The position numbers and the translations under genes were made by a program. 64,000 nt of DNA from Salicibibacter cibarius (lineage in GTDB: Bacteria; Bacillota; Bacilli; Bacillales; Marinococcaceae). The notes under the pieces were generated by a model. The model did no database searches. It worked only from the letters and a program-made list of their open reading frames with translations, and was not told the origin of the DNA. The stretch's first letter is position 1, and each line of letters begins with the position of its first letter. Location of the stretch: NCBI RefSeq assembly GCF_016495725.1, contig NZ_CP054705.1:1054001-1118000 (forward strand), in the 5' to 3' direction. Shown here piece by piece: positions 34,583 to 43,812 of the stretch.

Positions 34583-35237
34583 ATGCAAACATATCGGCGT
34601 GAGGGCACAAATCGTGAACTTAGAGCGATCATGCTGGGGAAAGCGCAAGGGAAGCAATAGGGGAACTCTATCCTGGTTGTGAAATTTTCGGTTTAACAAA
34701 AGGACAGTTCTCGTTGATCCACTTGCTTAAAAATATCTTACATCAAACGGGGCCGGCTAACGTTTCTCTCTCGCTACATGGACAGCGGCGAAAGCAGAAA
34801 TAAACGCCGCCTACCGTTTGCTTAACGAAGGGAGTATCACTCACCTTCGTTTTTTAGTGGATCGTAGCTTCCCGACTCGACAGCCTGCCTATTGTCAACA
34901 GTTAATAGATACGTTTGGGGCAGATAGTTTAAGACTCACTCGTACCCACGCAAAATTTATATTGCTTGATAACGATGATTGGCATTTAGTAATCAGGACA
35001 AGTATGAACTTAAATGAAAACGCCCGTGTGGAAAACTTTGAAATAAGCGATGATCCTGACATGCACGCATTTATGATGCAGTTAGTCGATGAAGTTTGGG
35101 ATCAAGGTGATTGGGATGAATCTAATTTTGAAGATTTATCCATGGGGAAAGAACGGATAAACAAACGAACTGATAATCGCAAGGTTTACAAAGATGAATT
35201 TCCGGGCGATCTTGAATTAGATCAACCCGGTTTGTGA
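34583..35237 (+). pseudogene. PLD-like phage protein, two frameshifts
   Basis: Reads in three successive frames: MQTYRREGTNRELRAIMLGKA, then AIGELYPGCEIFGLTKGQFSL, then TWTAAKAEINAAYRLLNEG and the remainder ending at 35237. Together they match a phage protein type found before terminase genes that resembles the phospholipase D/HKD fold (RTHAKFILLDNDDWHLVIRTS, NLNENARVENFEIS). Both shifts are single-base losses, the first somewhere before 34651 and the second just before 34776, so the gene is broken or the sequence has errors. Confidence 0.6.
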
Positions 35238-35252
35238 AAGGAGGTAAAATAG

Positions 35253-35747
35253 ATGGGAAAACGAGGACCAGCACCTAAGCCAACAAACTTGAAAGTCATG
35301 GAAGGGAATCCGGGGAAACGTCCTTTGAATGAGAACGAACCGGAACCAACTAAAGAAACACCTGAATGTCCTGAATGGTTGACAGATGAAGCTAAGGAAG
35401 AATGGGATCGGGTTGTTCCAGAACTTGAACGGTTAGGATTGCTTACCGTCGTTGACGGCGCATCATTAGCTAGTTACTGCGCATCTTGGGCCAGAGCTGT
35501 GGAAGCAGAATCATGGATGGCCAAGAATGGGCGATACTATGTCACCCGTGATAAAGATGGGGACATTAAATCGATGAGTAAAGTACCTCACGTTGCCATT
35601 GCTGAAAAATCATTTGCTGAAGTGCGAGCATTTGCGAAAGAGTTCGGCCTAACGCCATCCTCCCGATCTGAATTGTCTGCTGTTGCGAAGGATGAGAAAA
35701 AGTCGCCAATGGCAGAGTTTTTGGAGCGAAAGAAAAATGGTTCATGA
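35253..35747 (+). CDS. terS: Terminase small subunit, P27 family
   Basis: A 164-residue DNA-packaging protein that recognises phage DNA and recruits the large subunit. P27-family features: MGKRGPAPKPTNLKVMEGNPGK at the start, WLTDEAKEEWDRVVPELERLG in the middle, and FGLTPSSRSELS near the end. AAAGGAGG precedes the start. Confidence 0.9.
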   Translation: MGKRGPAPKPTNLKVMEGNPGKRPLNENEPEPTKETPECPEWLTDEAKEEWDRVVPELERLGLLTVVDGASLASYCASWARAVEAESWMAKNGRYYVTRDKDGDIKSMSKVPHVAIAEKSFAEVRAFAKEFGLTPSSRSELSAVAKDEKKSPMAEFLERKKNGS

Positions 35748-37287
35748 CAAAGAAAAAGCAATGGAGCCTATTGAATTTTTACAGATGCTCAAACTCACTG
35801 ATGACTTTTTCGGCGAACCTTTTGTTTTGATGGATTGGCAGCATGACGTGCTTTGGGATGTATACGGAACCGTAAAGGATGATGGTTATCGTCAATATCA
35901 GTATGCATATCTGGAAATTCCTAAGAAGAACGCAAAAACAACCACCATAGCTGGTCTGGCTGTCTATCATCTTACATGCGATGGTCCGGAAGGTCAGATT
36001 TATTGTTGTGCTGCTGACAGAGGTCAAGCAACACTTGTGTATAAAGCAGCTAGAAGCATGATAGACCAAGATGAAGTGCTTGGCGATTTGTTGAAAGTTA
36101 CAGACAGTCGAAAAGAGATTATGAACCGTGAAACAGGAACGGTTTTGAAGGTGTTGTCTGCCGAGGCGTATTCCAAGCACGGGATTAATCCTTCGGTCGT
36201 CATATTCGACGAGTTACACGCCCAGCCCAACCGTGACCTTTGGGATGTCATGACCTTTGGTGCTGGATCATCCCGCAAGGAACCTCTTTGGTGGGTGATT
36301 ACAACGGCTGGTGATGACCCCGATCGGCACAGCATCGGTTGGGAAGTACACGACTACGCTCAAAGATTGATTGATGGCGAGATTGAAGATCCCATTTGGT
36401 ATGCAAAAATATTTGGGGCGGACGAGGAAGATGATATTTACGACGAGCGGACATGGTATAAAGCGAATCCATCATTAGGTAAGACGATTGATATTAATAC
36501 ATTGCGTCAAGAATCCGTAACAGCCCGAAACAGCGAATCATCTGAACGTTTATTCCGTTGGTTAAGACTGAATCAATGGATATCACTAAAACGTGATGGG
36601 TGGCTCCCTCTCTCTCTGTGGGATCAGACGCAGGGTGAATGGGATTTGTCCGAACTGGTTGGCAAACGTTGTTATGTCGGCCTGGACTTGGCAAGCACGA
36701 TTGATATTACAGGGGCTTGCTATCTGTTCCCGCCACAATCAGGCGTGGACGAGTGGAGAGCCATTTTTGATGCATGGATACCCGAGGATAATATGAAAGA
36801 GCGGATCAAGCGGGATAAAGCGCCGTATGATCGTTTTGTGAATGAAAAGATACTGCAAGCTACACCCGGTGATGTGGTTGACTATGAGTTTGTAGAAAGC
36901 CGTTTGATTGGAGCGAGCAAGCAATATAATATTCAAACGCTCGGCACCGACCCATGGAATAGCCGGATGCTTACCCAACGCTTAATGAAGCAGGGTGTTA
37001 ACGTCATTGAAATATCCCAAACGATCAAAGGGTTAACTGAAGCTATGAAAATGATCGAACGTATGATGCGGTCAGGGCAGTTTACGCATGAAAAAAACTC
37101 TCTCGCTCGTTGGTGCTTCGGGAATATGATCGTTTCCACAGATGGTAATGAAAACATTAAACCTATGAAAAATAAATCAAGGGAACGCATTGACGTTGCT
37201 GTGGCACTTATCAATGCAATGGCAACGGCGCTTATGTACGAGGAGTCTAGATCCGTATACAACGTACGTGGTATTCGGGCGTTTTAG
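35737..37287 (+). CDS. terL: Terminase large subunit
   Basis: A 516-residue packaging motor and nuclease. The ATPase has a Walker A variant PKKNAKTT at 62-69 and Walker B VIFDE at 155-159. The nuclease domain begins at YVGLDLAST (D317), with further acidic residues towards the C-terminus. HK97-like type. The ATG at 35737 overlaps terS by 11 bases. An upstream extension would lie within terS and is unlikely. Confidence 0.92.
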   Translation: MVHDKEKAMEPIEFLQMLKLTDDFFGEPFVLMDWQHDVLWDVYGTVKDDGYRQYQYAYLEIPKKNAKTTTIAGLAVYHLTCDGPEGQIYCCAADRGQATLVYKAARSMIDQDEVLGDLLKVTDSRKEIMNRETGTVLKVLSAEAYSKHGINPSVVIFDELHAQPNRDLWDVMTFGAGSSRKEPLWWVITTAGDDPDRHSIGWEVHDYAQRLIDGEIEDPIWYAKIFGADEEDDIYDERTWYKANPSLGKTIDINTLRQESVTARNSESSERLFRWLRLNQWISLKRDGWLPLSLWDQTQGEWDLSELVGKRCYVGLDLASTIDITGACYLFPPQSGVDEWRAIFDAWIPEDNMKERIKRDKAPYDRFVNEKILQATPGDVVDYEFVESRLIGASKQYNIQTLGTDPWNSRMLTQRLMKQGVNVIEISQTIKGLTEAMKMIERMMRSGQFTHEKNSLARWCFGNMIVSTDGNENIKPMKNKSRERIDVAVALINAMATALMYEESRSVYNVRGIRAF

Positions 37288-37296
37288 GAGGGAGAC

Positions 37297-37467
37297 ATGG
37301 ATCTAAGGGACATAACCGCACTGATAGGAATATTACTTATCTCTGTCGGTGTGGGATTAATCTATATACCAGCAGCGCTAATTATATTAGGGCTGTTTTT
37401 TATATTACTAGCATTCTTCGGTATTGGAGGTGATGATGATAGGGATAATTACGAGAATGAAGGGTGA
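37297..37467 (+). CDS. Small membrane protein between terminase and portal, 56 aa
   Basis: 56 residues with two hydrophobic helices, strong GGAGGGAGAC site, overlapping the portal start. Similar small proteins are often found here in HK97-like phages. Function unknown. Confidence 0.55.
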   Translation: MDLRDITALIGILLISVGVGLIYIPAALIILGLFFILLAFFGIGGDDDRDNYENEG

Positions 37468-39463
37468 GTTTCGTTCGTCTGATGGTGAACGGTTCACGCT
37501 AAAAGACGGAAGTTCTATTTTCGGTGGCGGCACCAATACTAATTCAGGCGTGAATGTCTCTGAATCAAGGGCGATGCAGTTAACCGCCGTGTACGCATGC
37601 GTACGTATATTATCAGAGACTGTGGCACATTTACCGTTCCCTGTATATAAGCGTGTTAATCACGGTAAGGAAAAGGCGACAGATCACCATTTATATAATA
37701 TTTTGCAGAGTCGGGCTAACCCGCATATGACGGCGTTTAATTTTAGAGAAACGGCGATGAATCACCTGTTATTGCGTGGGAATTTCTACGCTGAAATTGA
37801 GCGAGATGAAGCCAACCGACCTAAGGCGTTATGGCCTCTCCGCCCGGACAAAATGGATGTAAAACGAACGAGAGACGATAGAGGATTGGAATACTATTAT
37901 GTTGATCCTGATGGCGGTAATAAAATTTTCCCTAACCACCTCATTTTGCATATTCCGGGTATGGGATTTGATGGATTGCTCGGTTATAGCCCTCTCACAC
38001 TCGCCCGTGAAGCTATCGGAATGGGCGTTGCGGCCGAGAAATACGGTGCAAGCTTTTACAAAAATGGCGGGCGACCATCTGGCGTGCTTGAAAGCCCTCA
38101 AGCGATTGGTGATGAAGGGGCAACGCGCATGCAAGAGGATTGGGAAAGGTTGCATGATGGTCTTGAAAATAAGCACCGTGTAGCTTTATTGGAGCAAGGA
38201 ACAACGTACAGGGAGATTGGCGTTACCCCTGACGAAGCCCAATTTTTGAGCACAAGGAAGTTTCAAACAGAGGAAATCGCGCGGTTTTTCCGTGTTCCTC
38301 CTCATATGCTTGGCGATTTAGAACGCGCTACTTTTAGTAACATTGAACAGCAATCCATTGATTTTGTCACCCACTCTATAACCCCATGGATTAAGAGATG
38401 GGAGCAAAATGTACACATGCAGCTATTCGGGCAAGGAACACAAAAGACACACTTCCCGGAATTCGTACTTGAAGGATTGCTTCGCGGAGATACTGAAAGT
38501 CGATATAATGCTTACTCGAAAGCTATACAAGATGGTTGGATGAGCCCGAATGATGCCCGAGAAAAAGAAAATAAGAACCATGTTGACGGGTTAGATATTT
38601 ACAGATTCCCTGTTAACATGGTGCCGGCTGATAAGGCGTATGAAAGGATGGAACAACAACCCACGCCGCCTGATAATAACAGTCCGTTTGAGCAAGAGGG
38701 CGAAGATCGCTCCATTAAGTACCACACGCAACAATTAAAACCTGCTCAAAAGCGGGCTATTCATTATAGATCAAATATCCGTGACTCGAATAAGAAAATT
38801 ATTCGTAGCACCTTAAAACGTATTTTTGAACGAGAAGAAAAAGACGTGATGGCTAAGGTCAAGGATACGTTTGAAGAACGAAACGTCGATGAAACCTTTG
38901 CGTCTTGGCTCTCTGACTATTACGGGGAAGAACGAGAAACAATTGAACAAGAAATGGCTCCGGTTATGGAATCGATAGGAACACAGGTTTATGCTTCTGT
39001 TCAAGATGAATTGGGAACAGCAAGCGATATGCCGACAAGTGTTCAAGATTTCATCCAAGACTATATACAGGGTATGGCGAAACGGATTAGTGGTAACTCG
39101 TTTAGTCGATTGATAACCCAATTAGAAAATAACCCTGATGATGTGGTTTCAGCTTTTCAAGGTGAATTTAATCACTGGCAGGAAAATCGTATTGATTCAG
39201 TTGCTGACGAAGAAACCGTACGATCGAGCGGTGCTATTACAACGACGGCTTTTGTGTTACTCGGTGTTGTTACTATGCGCTGGGTGTCACAAGGATCAGA
39301 GTCTTGCCCGTATTGTCAAGAAATGAACGGAACGGTTGTGGGTGTGAATCAGAAGTTTGTTAATAGTGGCGATACAGTTGGCGAGGATTTTGTAACAAGT
39401 AATGATGTTGGGCATCCGCCCCTCCACGGCGGTTGTATTTGTGAAATCGTTGCGGAAGATTAG
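37436..39463 (+). CDS. Portal protein fused to MuF-like head morphogenesis domain
   Basis: A 675-residue protein, much longer than the usual HK97 portal of about 400-430. Residues to about 415 are the portal (AVYACVRILSETVAHLPFPVY, PPHMLGDLERATFSNIEQQS). It would form the ring at the packaging vertex. The rest is a MuF/SPP1 gp7-like minor head domain ending with the zinc motif CPYC … GHPPLHGGCIC. Start choice among ATG 37433/37436 is open. I took 37436 for spacing to GGAGG. Confidence 0.85.
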   Translation: MIGIITRMKGEFRSSDGERFTLKDGSSIFGGGTNTNSGVNVSESRAMQLTAVYACVRILSETVAHLPFPVYKRVNHGKEKATDHHLYNILQSRANPHMTAFNFRETAMNHLLLRGNFYAEIERDEANRPKALWPLRPDKMDVKRTRDDRGLEYYYVDPDGGNKIFPNHLILHIPGMGFDGLLGYSPLTLAREAIGMGVAAEKYGASFYKNGGRPSGVLESPQAIGDEGATRMQEDWERLHDGLENKHRVALLEQGTTYREIGVTPDEAQFLSTRKFQTEEIARFFRVPPHMLGDLERATFSNIEQQSIDFVTHSITPWIKRWEQNVHMQLFGQGTQKTHFPEFVLEGLLRGDTESRYNAYSKAIQDGWMSPNDAREKENKNHVDGLDIYRFPVNMVPADKAYERMEQQPTPPDNNSPFEQEGEDRSIKYHTQQLKPAQKRAIHYRSNIRDSNKKIIRSTLKRIFEREEKDVMAKVKDTFEERNVDETFASWLSDYYGEERETIEQEMAPVMESIGTQVYASVQDELGTASDMPTSVQDFIQDYIQGMAKRISGNSFSRLITQLENNPDDVVSAFQGEFNHWQENRIDSVADEETVRSSGAITTTAFVLLGVVTMRWVSQGSESCPYCQEMNGTVVGVNQKFVNSGDTVGEDFVTSNDVGHPPLHGGCICEIVAED

Positions 39464-39478
39464 AAAGGTGGTGAGCAG

Positions 39479-40171
39479 ATGAAAGAACGGCGCTATTTTG
39501 AAACAAAGATTGAGTTACGGGATGAAGGTGAAGATAAACCGTCATCTATCATTGGATACCCTGCTTTATATAACTCACTAAGTGAGGATTTAGGCGGTTT
39601 CCGTGAAAAAATTGCAGAAGGAGCATTTACACGGACATTGCAAGAGGGTTCAGACGTTCGTGCATTAATGAATCACGACCCCAATTATGTTCTTGGTCGT
39701 AACAAATCAGGAACATTGAAACTTGAAGAAGATGGTCGTGGTTTACGCATGGAAGTTGATCCACCTGACACTGGATGGGCAAATGATTTGCGAACATCCA
39801 TGTCCCGTGGCGATATCAACCAAATGAGTTTTGGTTTTATGGTTGACCGTGATAACTGGGAAGTCCAAGGCGGTCAAAATATACGAACGCTGGAAGAAGT
39901 TGAACTATTTGATGTATCGGTAGTCACTTACCCAGCTTACCCCGAAACGAGCGCAAATGTGCGTTCGTTTTTTAATGATGTTGGATTGGAATTTGACCAG
40001 ATCGCGGCGATCATTGCCCGGTCAAAGCACGGGTTGGATGTATCCGACGCTGACCGGGAGGTGGTTAAGCGGTCGATTGGCTACCTTGAAAGTCTTCTGA
40101 AAGATGGAAATCAAGAATCTATGAATCTTAGAAAAGCAAGACTCAAATTACTGGAGGTCGAAAATACATGA
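39479..40171 (+). CDS. HK97-family prohead maturation protease
   Basis: A 230-residue U35-type serine protease that matures the capsid. Catalytic His is in LMNHDPNYVLG and Ser in NQMSFGFMV. The strand ELFDVSVVTYPAYPET is characteristic. Overlaps the capsid start by four bases. Confidence 0.9.
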   Translation: MKERRYFETKIELRDEGEDKPSSIIGYPALYNSLSEDLGGFREKIAEGAFTRTLQEGSDVRALMNHDPNYVLGRNKSGTLKLEEDGRGLRMEVDPPDTGWANDLRTSMSRGDINQMSFGFMVDRDNWEVQGGQNIRTLEEVELFDVSVVTYPAYPETSANVRSFFNDVGLEFDQIAAIIARSKHGLDVSDADREVVKRSIGYLESLLKDGNQESMNLRKARLKLLEVENT

Positions 40172-41403
40172 ATGTACAAGAAATGAGAGAAAAACGGGCG
40201 AATCTCGTTAGCCAAGCCCGTGATTTGATTGAGACAGCGGAAAAAGAAAACCGAGAACTGGACACGAAGCAATATGACAAAATCATGGCTGATGTGGACG
40301 ATCTGAAAGCCAAAATTGACCGTCAAGAAACACTTGAGCAAGAGGAACGTTTTCTTGAGCAATCTCAAGGGCGCGTTGCTACAAATTATCAACCGGGTGA
40401 AATGCCTGGTGAAGAACGTGAAACTAATCCACGCAAAACAGAACAGTACCGTAGTGCGTTCTGGGAAGCGCAGCGGAAAGGCAAAAATGCGATCAATTCA
40501 GAACAGCATAATCTATTGCACCGCCAAGACGTTCGCTCCCTTGCTATCGGTAATGACGCTGTGGGCGGTTATATTGTTCCGGATGAATTTGAAGCTAATC
40601 TCATTCGATTAGTAGAAGATAACAACGTCATGCGTGGATTAGCTACAACCATTCAAACCGGAAGCGGTGTGCGTGAATTCCCGATTGAACGTGATCGTGG
40701 CGAAGCGTTTTGGATTGGTGAGGAAGAAGATTATGAGACTAGTGACGCTGAGTTCGGAAACATCACGCTTGGTGCTCACAAGCTGACAACTGCAACGTTT
40801 GCGTCGGAAGAACTTTTAAACGACGCTTTCTTCGACATTGAAGCGTATGTATCTGACATTTTCGGAACCCGGATTGCGGAGAAAGAAGAACTGGCGTTTA
40901 TTGATGGTGATGGAGATAACAAACCGACAGGCGTACTTGAAGATGCTACGGACGAAGTGGAAGTTTCTTCAGCTAGTCAACTAAAAGCGGACAAGCTGCT
41001 TGATTTGTACCATTCCTTGCGTCGGAATCATCGCCGAAACTCCACATTCTTGATTCATGATTCGATGGCTAAAGCGATCCGTAAATTGAAAGACGGAAAC
41101 GGTCAGTTTATCTGGGCGCCGGGCATCCAAGCTGGACAACCGGATACAATTTTAAACCGCCCTGTCGCTATATCTGACCACATGCCTGAGGCTGAAGCAG
41201 GCAACCAAGTGATTGCGTTTGGTGACTTTTCTCGTTACTACATTGCTGACCGTGTAGGTATGGCGATGCAACGGTTGGACGAAGTACGTGCCATGAGGGG
41301 GCAAATTGGTTTCCGTATGTATCGACGTTTGGACGGTCGATTGATGGATAGTACGGCTGTTAAAACACTATCATTTGCTGATTCGAGTGGAGGCGATAGC
41401 TAA
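40168..41403 (+). CDS. Major capsid protein (HK97 fold)
   Basis: A 411-residue capsid protein. An N-terminal coiled-coil delta domain (about 1-70) is probably removed by the neighbouring protease. The HK97 fold follows, with VGGYIVPDEFEANLI, the E-loop region and GDFSRYYIADRVGM near the end. Confidence 0.92.
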   Translation: MNVQEMREKRANLVSQARDLIETAEKENRELDTKQYDKIMADVDDLKAKIDRQETLEQEERFLEQSQGRVATNYQPGEMPGEERETNPRKTEQYRSAFWEAQRKGKNAINSEQHNLLHRQDVRSLAIGNDAVGGYIVPDEFEANLIRLVEDNNVMRGLATTIQTGSGVREFPIERDRGEAFWIGEEEDYETSDAEFGNITLGAHKLTTATFASEELLNDAFFDIEAYVSDIFGTRIAEKEELAFIDGDGDNKPTGVLEDATDEVEVSSASQLKADKLLDLYHSLRRNHRRNSTFLIHDSMAKAIRKLKDGNGQFIWAPGIQAGQPDTILNRPVAISDHMPEAEAGNQVIAFGDFSRYYIADRVGMAMQRLDEVRAMRGQIGFRMYRRLDGRLMDSTAVKTLSFADSSGGDS

Positions 41404-41678
41404 TGGCTCACGAACCTAAAAACTATAAGACAGACGGTGGCGACACATGGGTTGTCACCGGTAAATTAGATGTCACCGACGGCGAGATTGAAGGTGTTGA
41501 CGGCGGGAGCGGTGAGAGAGGACCGGAAGGACCACAAGGTCCACCGGGCGAAGATGGCGAGCAAGGACCGCCCGGTGAAGATGGTTCGGACGGTGCTGAT
41601 GGTTTCCCCTCTGAATCCGACTGGGATGACCTAGTAGCGAGGGTTGAAGCGCTAGAAAATGGTGGCGACGATGAGTAA
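41403..41678 (+). CDS. Head fibre protein with collagen-like repeat
   Basis: A 91-residue protein. The first 30 or so residues (EPKNYKTDGGDTWVVTGKLDV) match the head-fibre type described in phi29-like phages. Then come ten G-X-Y triplets (GERGPEGPQGPPGEDGEQ and on), able to form a collagen-like triple helix, and a short C-terminal coiled coil (WDDLVARVEALEN) that could trimerise it. Probably a capsid decoration fibre. Confidence 0.7.
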   Translation: MAHEPKNYKTDGGDTWVVTGKLDVTDGEIEGVDGGSGERGPEGPQGPPGEDGEQGPPGEDGSDGADGFPSESDWDDLVARVEALENGGDDE

Positions 41679-42162
41679 CCTCATGATCGTAACCTTAGAT
41701 GAAGCAAAGTTATACCTCCGTATTGATAACGATATGGAGGATGACTTTATAAAAGGATTGATTATCACCGCCGAGGAACACATCAAAAACGTCACTCGTT
41801 CTAGCTTGAAAGTGCATGATAGAACGTATGTTGTGGATAACCCTGATTCGGTCGTGGAAATACCTGACAAAGACATTGTCCAACTTGACGAGGTGAAGGC
41901 ATTCGATTCAAACGGTATTGGGTTTAAAACAAAAGCTTTCCGTGATGGAAACGTAATCACCCACACAACACCGGGAGTTCCGCAAATGGAAATCAAATAT
42001 AAGGTGTATGACGAGTATGTGCCGGAACCATTACGGCAGGCAGCCCTTTTGCTGATTGCTCACCTATACGAAAACAGAGGTATTATCACAGATACCAACG
42101 CCACGCAAATACCGTTTACGTTCCAAGCCCTTGTCGCTCCCTATCGAAAGGGCTTTTTCTGA
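41671..42162 (+). CDS. Head-tail connector protein (gp6-like)
   Basis: A 163-residue connector of the HK97 gp6 / SPP1 gp15 type, binding beneath the portal. Typical start TLDEAKLYLRIDNDMEDDFI and the helix PLRQAALLLIAHLYENRG near the C-terminus. Start taken at the ATG overlapping the previous stop, and the ATG at 41683 is an alternative. Confidence 0.8.
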   Translation: MSNLMIVTLDEAKLYLRIDNDMEDDFIKGLIITAEEHIKNVTRSSLKVHDRTYVVDNPDSVVEIPDKDIVQLDEVKAFDSNGIGFKTKAFRDGNVITHTTPGVPQMEIKYKVYDEYVPEPLRQAALLLIAHLYENRGIITDTNATQIPFTFQALVAPYRKGFF

Positions 42163-42497
42163 TGCGTGCGGTCAGGATAGGTAAGCTGGACAAGCGTATC
42201 GAAATTGGCGATGTGGAGGAAGTGCGGCAGGAAAACGGGCGATATGAGGAAGAATTTGTTTCCTATCATAAGTGTTGGGCACGGGTACACCCTCTCTCTG
42301 GATCGGAAAAGTTTGCGGCACAGCAAATAGAGTCTGAACTCACGCATCGTGTGGAAATTAGGTATTTCCCCGGCATTCGTCCACAGCAGGTGATTAAATA
42401 CGGCAGTCGAACGTTTGAAATTGAAGCTGTGATTGATTTGGATGAGCAGCACCGGGAAATGCATCTCGACTGTGTGGAGGTGGTTGGTGATGGCTGA
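42162..42497 (+). CDS. Head closure protein (head-tail adaptor)
   Basis: 111-residue adaptor of the SPP1 gp16 / phage head-tail joining family. Features: IGKLDKRIEIGDVEE start, CWARVHPLSGSEKF in the middle and HRVEIRYFPGI before a final strand. It seals the connector after packaging. The TGA overlaps the next start. The window begins inside a second copy of this gene. Confidence 0.85.
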   Translation: MRAVRIGKLDKRIEIGDVEEVRQENGRYEEEFVSYHKCWARVHPLSGSEKFAAQQIESELTHRVEIRYFPGIRPQQVIKYGSRTFEIEAVIDLDEQHREMHLDCVEVVGDG

Positions 42498-42849
42498 TGT
42501 TGAAATCGAAGGTCTTGAAAAGGCTATGCGGAAGTTTTCTAAAATAGCTGGTCAATCGAAGAAAGACATGAAAGAAGCGATTAAGAAGAATGCAGAAGCG
42601 ATTGAGCAGGATCAAAAAAGATCTGTAGCACAGCGATCAGGGGCGACTGAAGGAAGTATCTCCATTGAATATGAGGATGACGGTTTAACAGCCGACATTC
42701 GCCCACGAGGAAGCGAAGGGTTTCGCCGGCACTGGATCGAATTTGGAACGGTCAACCACGGAGCGCAGCCGTTTATGATACCCAGTTATGAAAAAAACAA
42801 AGATAACTACGTCAAAGATGCGAATGATGTATTGAGGAATCTCAAATGA
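42490..42849 (+). CDS. HK97 gp10-like head-tail joining protein
   Basis: 119-residue neck/tail completion protein of the HK97 gp10 family: EGLEKAMRKFSKIAGQ start, and the conserved GFRRHWIEFGTVNHGAQPFMIPSY that marks this family. It follows the head closure gene with an overlap and is coupled to the tail terminator gene. Longer in-frame upstream extension lies in the previous gene. Confidence 0.85.
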   Translation: MADVEIEGLEKAMRKFSKIAGQSKKDMKEAIKKNAEAIEQDQKRSVAQRSGATEGSISIEYEDDGLTADIRPRGSEGFRRHWIEFGTVNHGAQPFMIPSYEKNKDNYVKDANDVLRNLK

Positions 42850-43262
42850 TTGTCGATTATCACGCAATACAAAACAATATTGACCACTTGCTTTACTACG
42901 ATGACAAACTAAATAACCTTGTCAAAGGCATTTATATCAACAGGGGCGTACCTGACGGTGCGTCCTTTCCTTATGTCTCAAAAGGTTCGGGTTTCGCCAA
43001 CCCCGGCGACACCAAGCAAACAGACGGTGCTAATGTCACCTATCAAATAGATGTTTGGGGTCGAAGGGATGACTGGGAAATCCACGAAATTATGATGGCG
43101 GTACAAGACGCCATGCAGGGCTTCCGGGCGGAGACAGACCGTACGGAAGTTTTTGATTGCCGTTTGAATTACACAGACGTGCAACTTGATCCCGATGGTT
43201 ACACACGCCATGGGATTTTGCAGTATCGAATCTTTCAAACTCAAAAAGAAAGAAGGTTTTAG
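42846..43262 (+). CDS. Tail terminator / completion protein (DUF3168)
   Basis: 138 residues, DUF3168 (SPP1 gp17-like) type, which caps the tail tube and joins it to the head. Visible features are the FPYVSKGSG and YQIDVWGRRDDWEIHEIM segments, with a final strand HGILQYRIFQTQ. Sits directly before the major tail protein as usual. Confidence 0.85.
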   Translation: MIVDYHAIQNNIDHLLYYDDKLNNLVKGIYINRGVPDGASFPYVSKGSGFANPGDTKQTDGANVTYQIDVWGRRDDWEIHEIMMAVQDAMQGFRAETDRTEVFDCRLNYTDVQLDPDGYTRHGILQYRIFQTQKERRF

Positions 43263-43264
43263 CT

Positions 43265-43726
43265 ATGCCAAGAACAGGTGTAGACGTGCTCATTGCAATT
43301 GAGGATGAAGATGGGGACAAGAAGTTTATCGGTGGTCAGCGTGAAGCGACGTTGAACCGTGAAAAAGAGGAAATTGATGCTACTCATAAGCTTACGGCTG
43401 GTTGGGCTTACAATCTCGCTGGTCAGGGTTCATGGTCCATTGAAATGGATGGTGTCATGCTCGAAGATGATGAAAGCCTAGAATTGCTTGACGATGCTTT
43501 TGAAAACGATGAAACCATCCATGTCCACTGGACAAATAAAAGCGGCACGAACTACGAAGGTGACGCTATCCTAACAGATTACCCGATCGAAGCACCGATG
43601 GATGATGTTATGACTTACTCCATGACATTTAACGGTCAAGGAAAATACACCAAGACACGCAGGAGCGATAGTGACAATGGTGATGGCGGCGACGGTGGCG
43701 ATGGGGGAGAGTCCGACGGAGATTGA
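43265..43726 (+). CDS. Major tail protein
   Basis: TP901-1-type tail tube protein: RTGVDVLIAIEDEDGDKKFIGG start, INREKEEIDATHK-like loop and a beta-sandwich ending YSMTFNGQGKYTKT. Here it has 153 residues and stops after the flexible Gly/Asp linker because the G run at 43703-43707 has five bases. Slipping forward one base on GGG-GGA would join it to the Ig-like frame that follows. In the left copy (four G) the join is already in frame. Ig-like additions made by frameshifting are known for phage tail and capsid proteins. Confidence 0.85.
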   Translation: MPRTGVDVLIAIEDEDGDKKFIGGQREATLNREKEEIDATHKLTAGWAYNLAGQGSWSIEMDGVMLEDDESLELLDDAFENDETIHVHWTNKSGTNYEGDAILTDYPIEAPMDDVMTYSMTFNGQGKYTKTRRSDSDNGDGGDGGDGGESDGD

Positions 43727-43812
43727 GGTGTCCCCGTCCTCAGTCTCCATGACAGTAGGGGATACCCAATCATTGACTGCCACAGCTATATATAGCGAGG
43801 AGGATGATTAAC

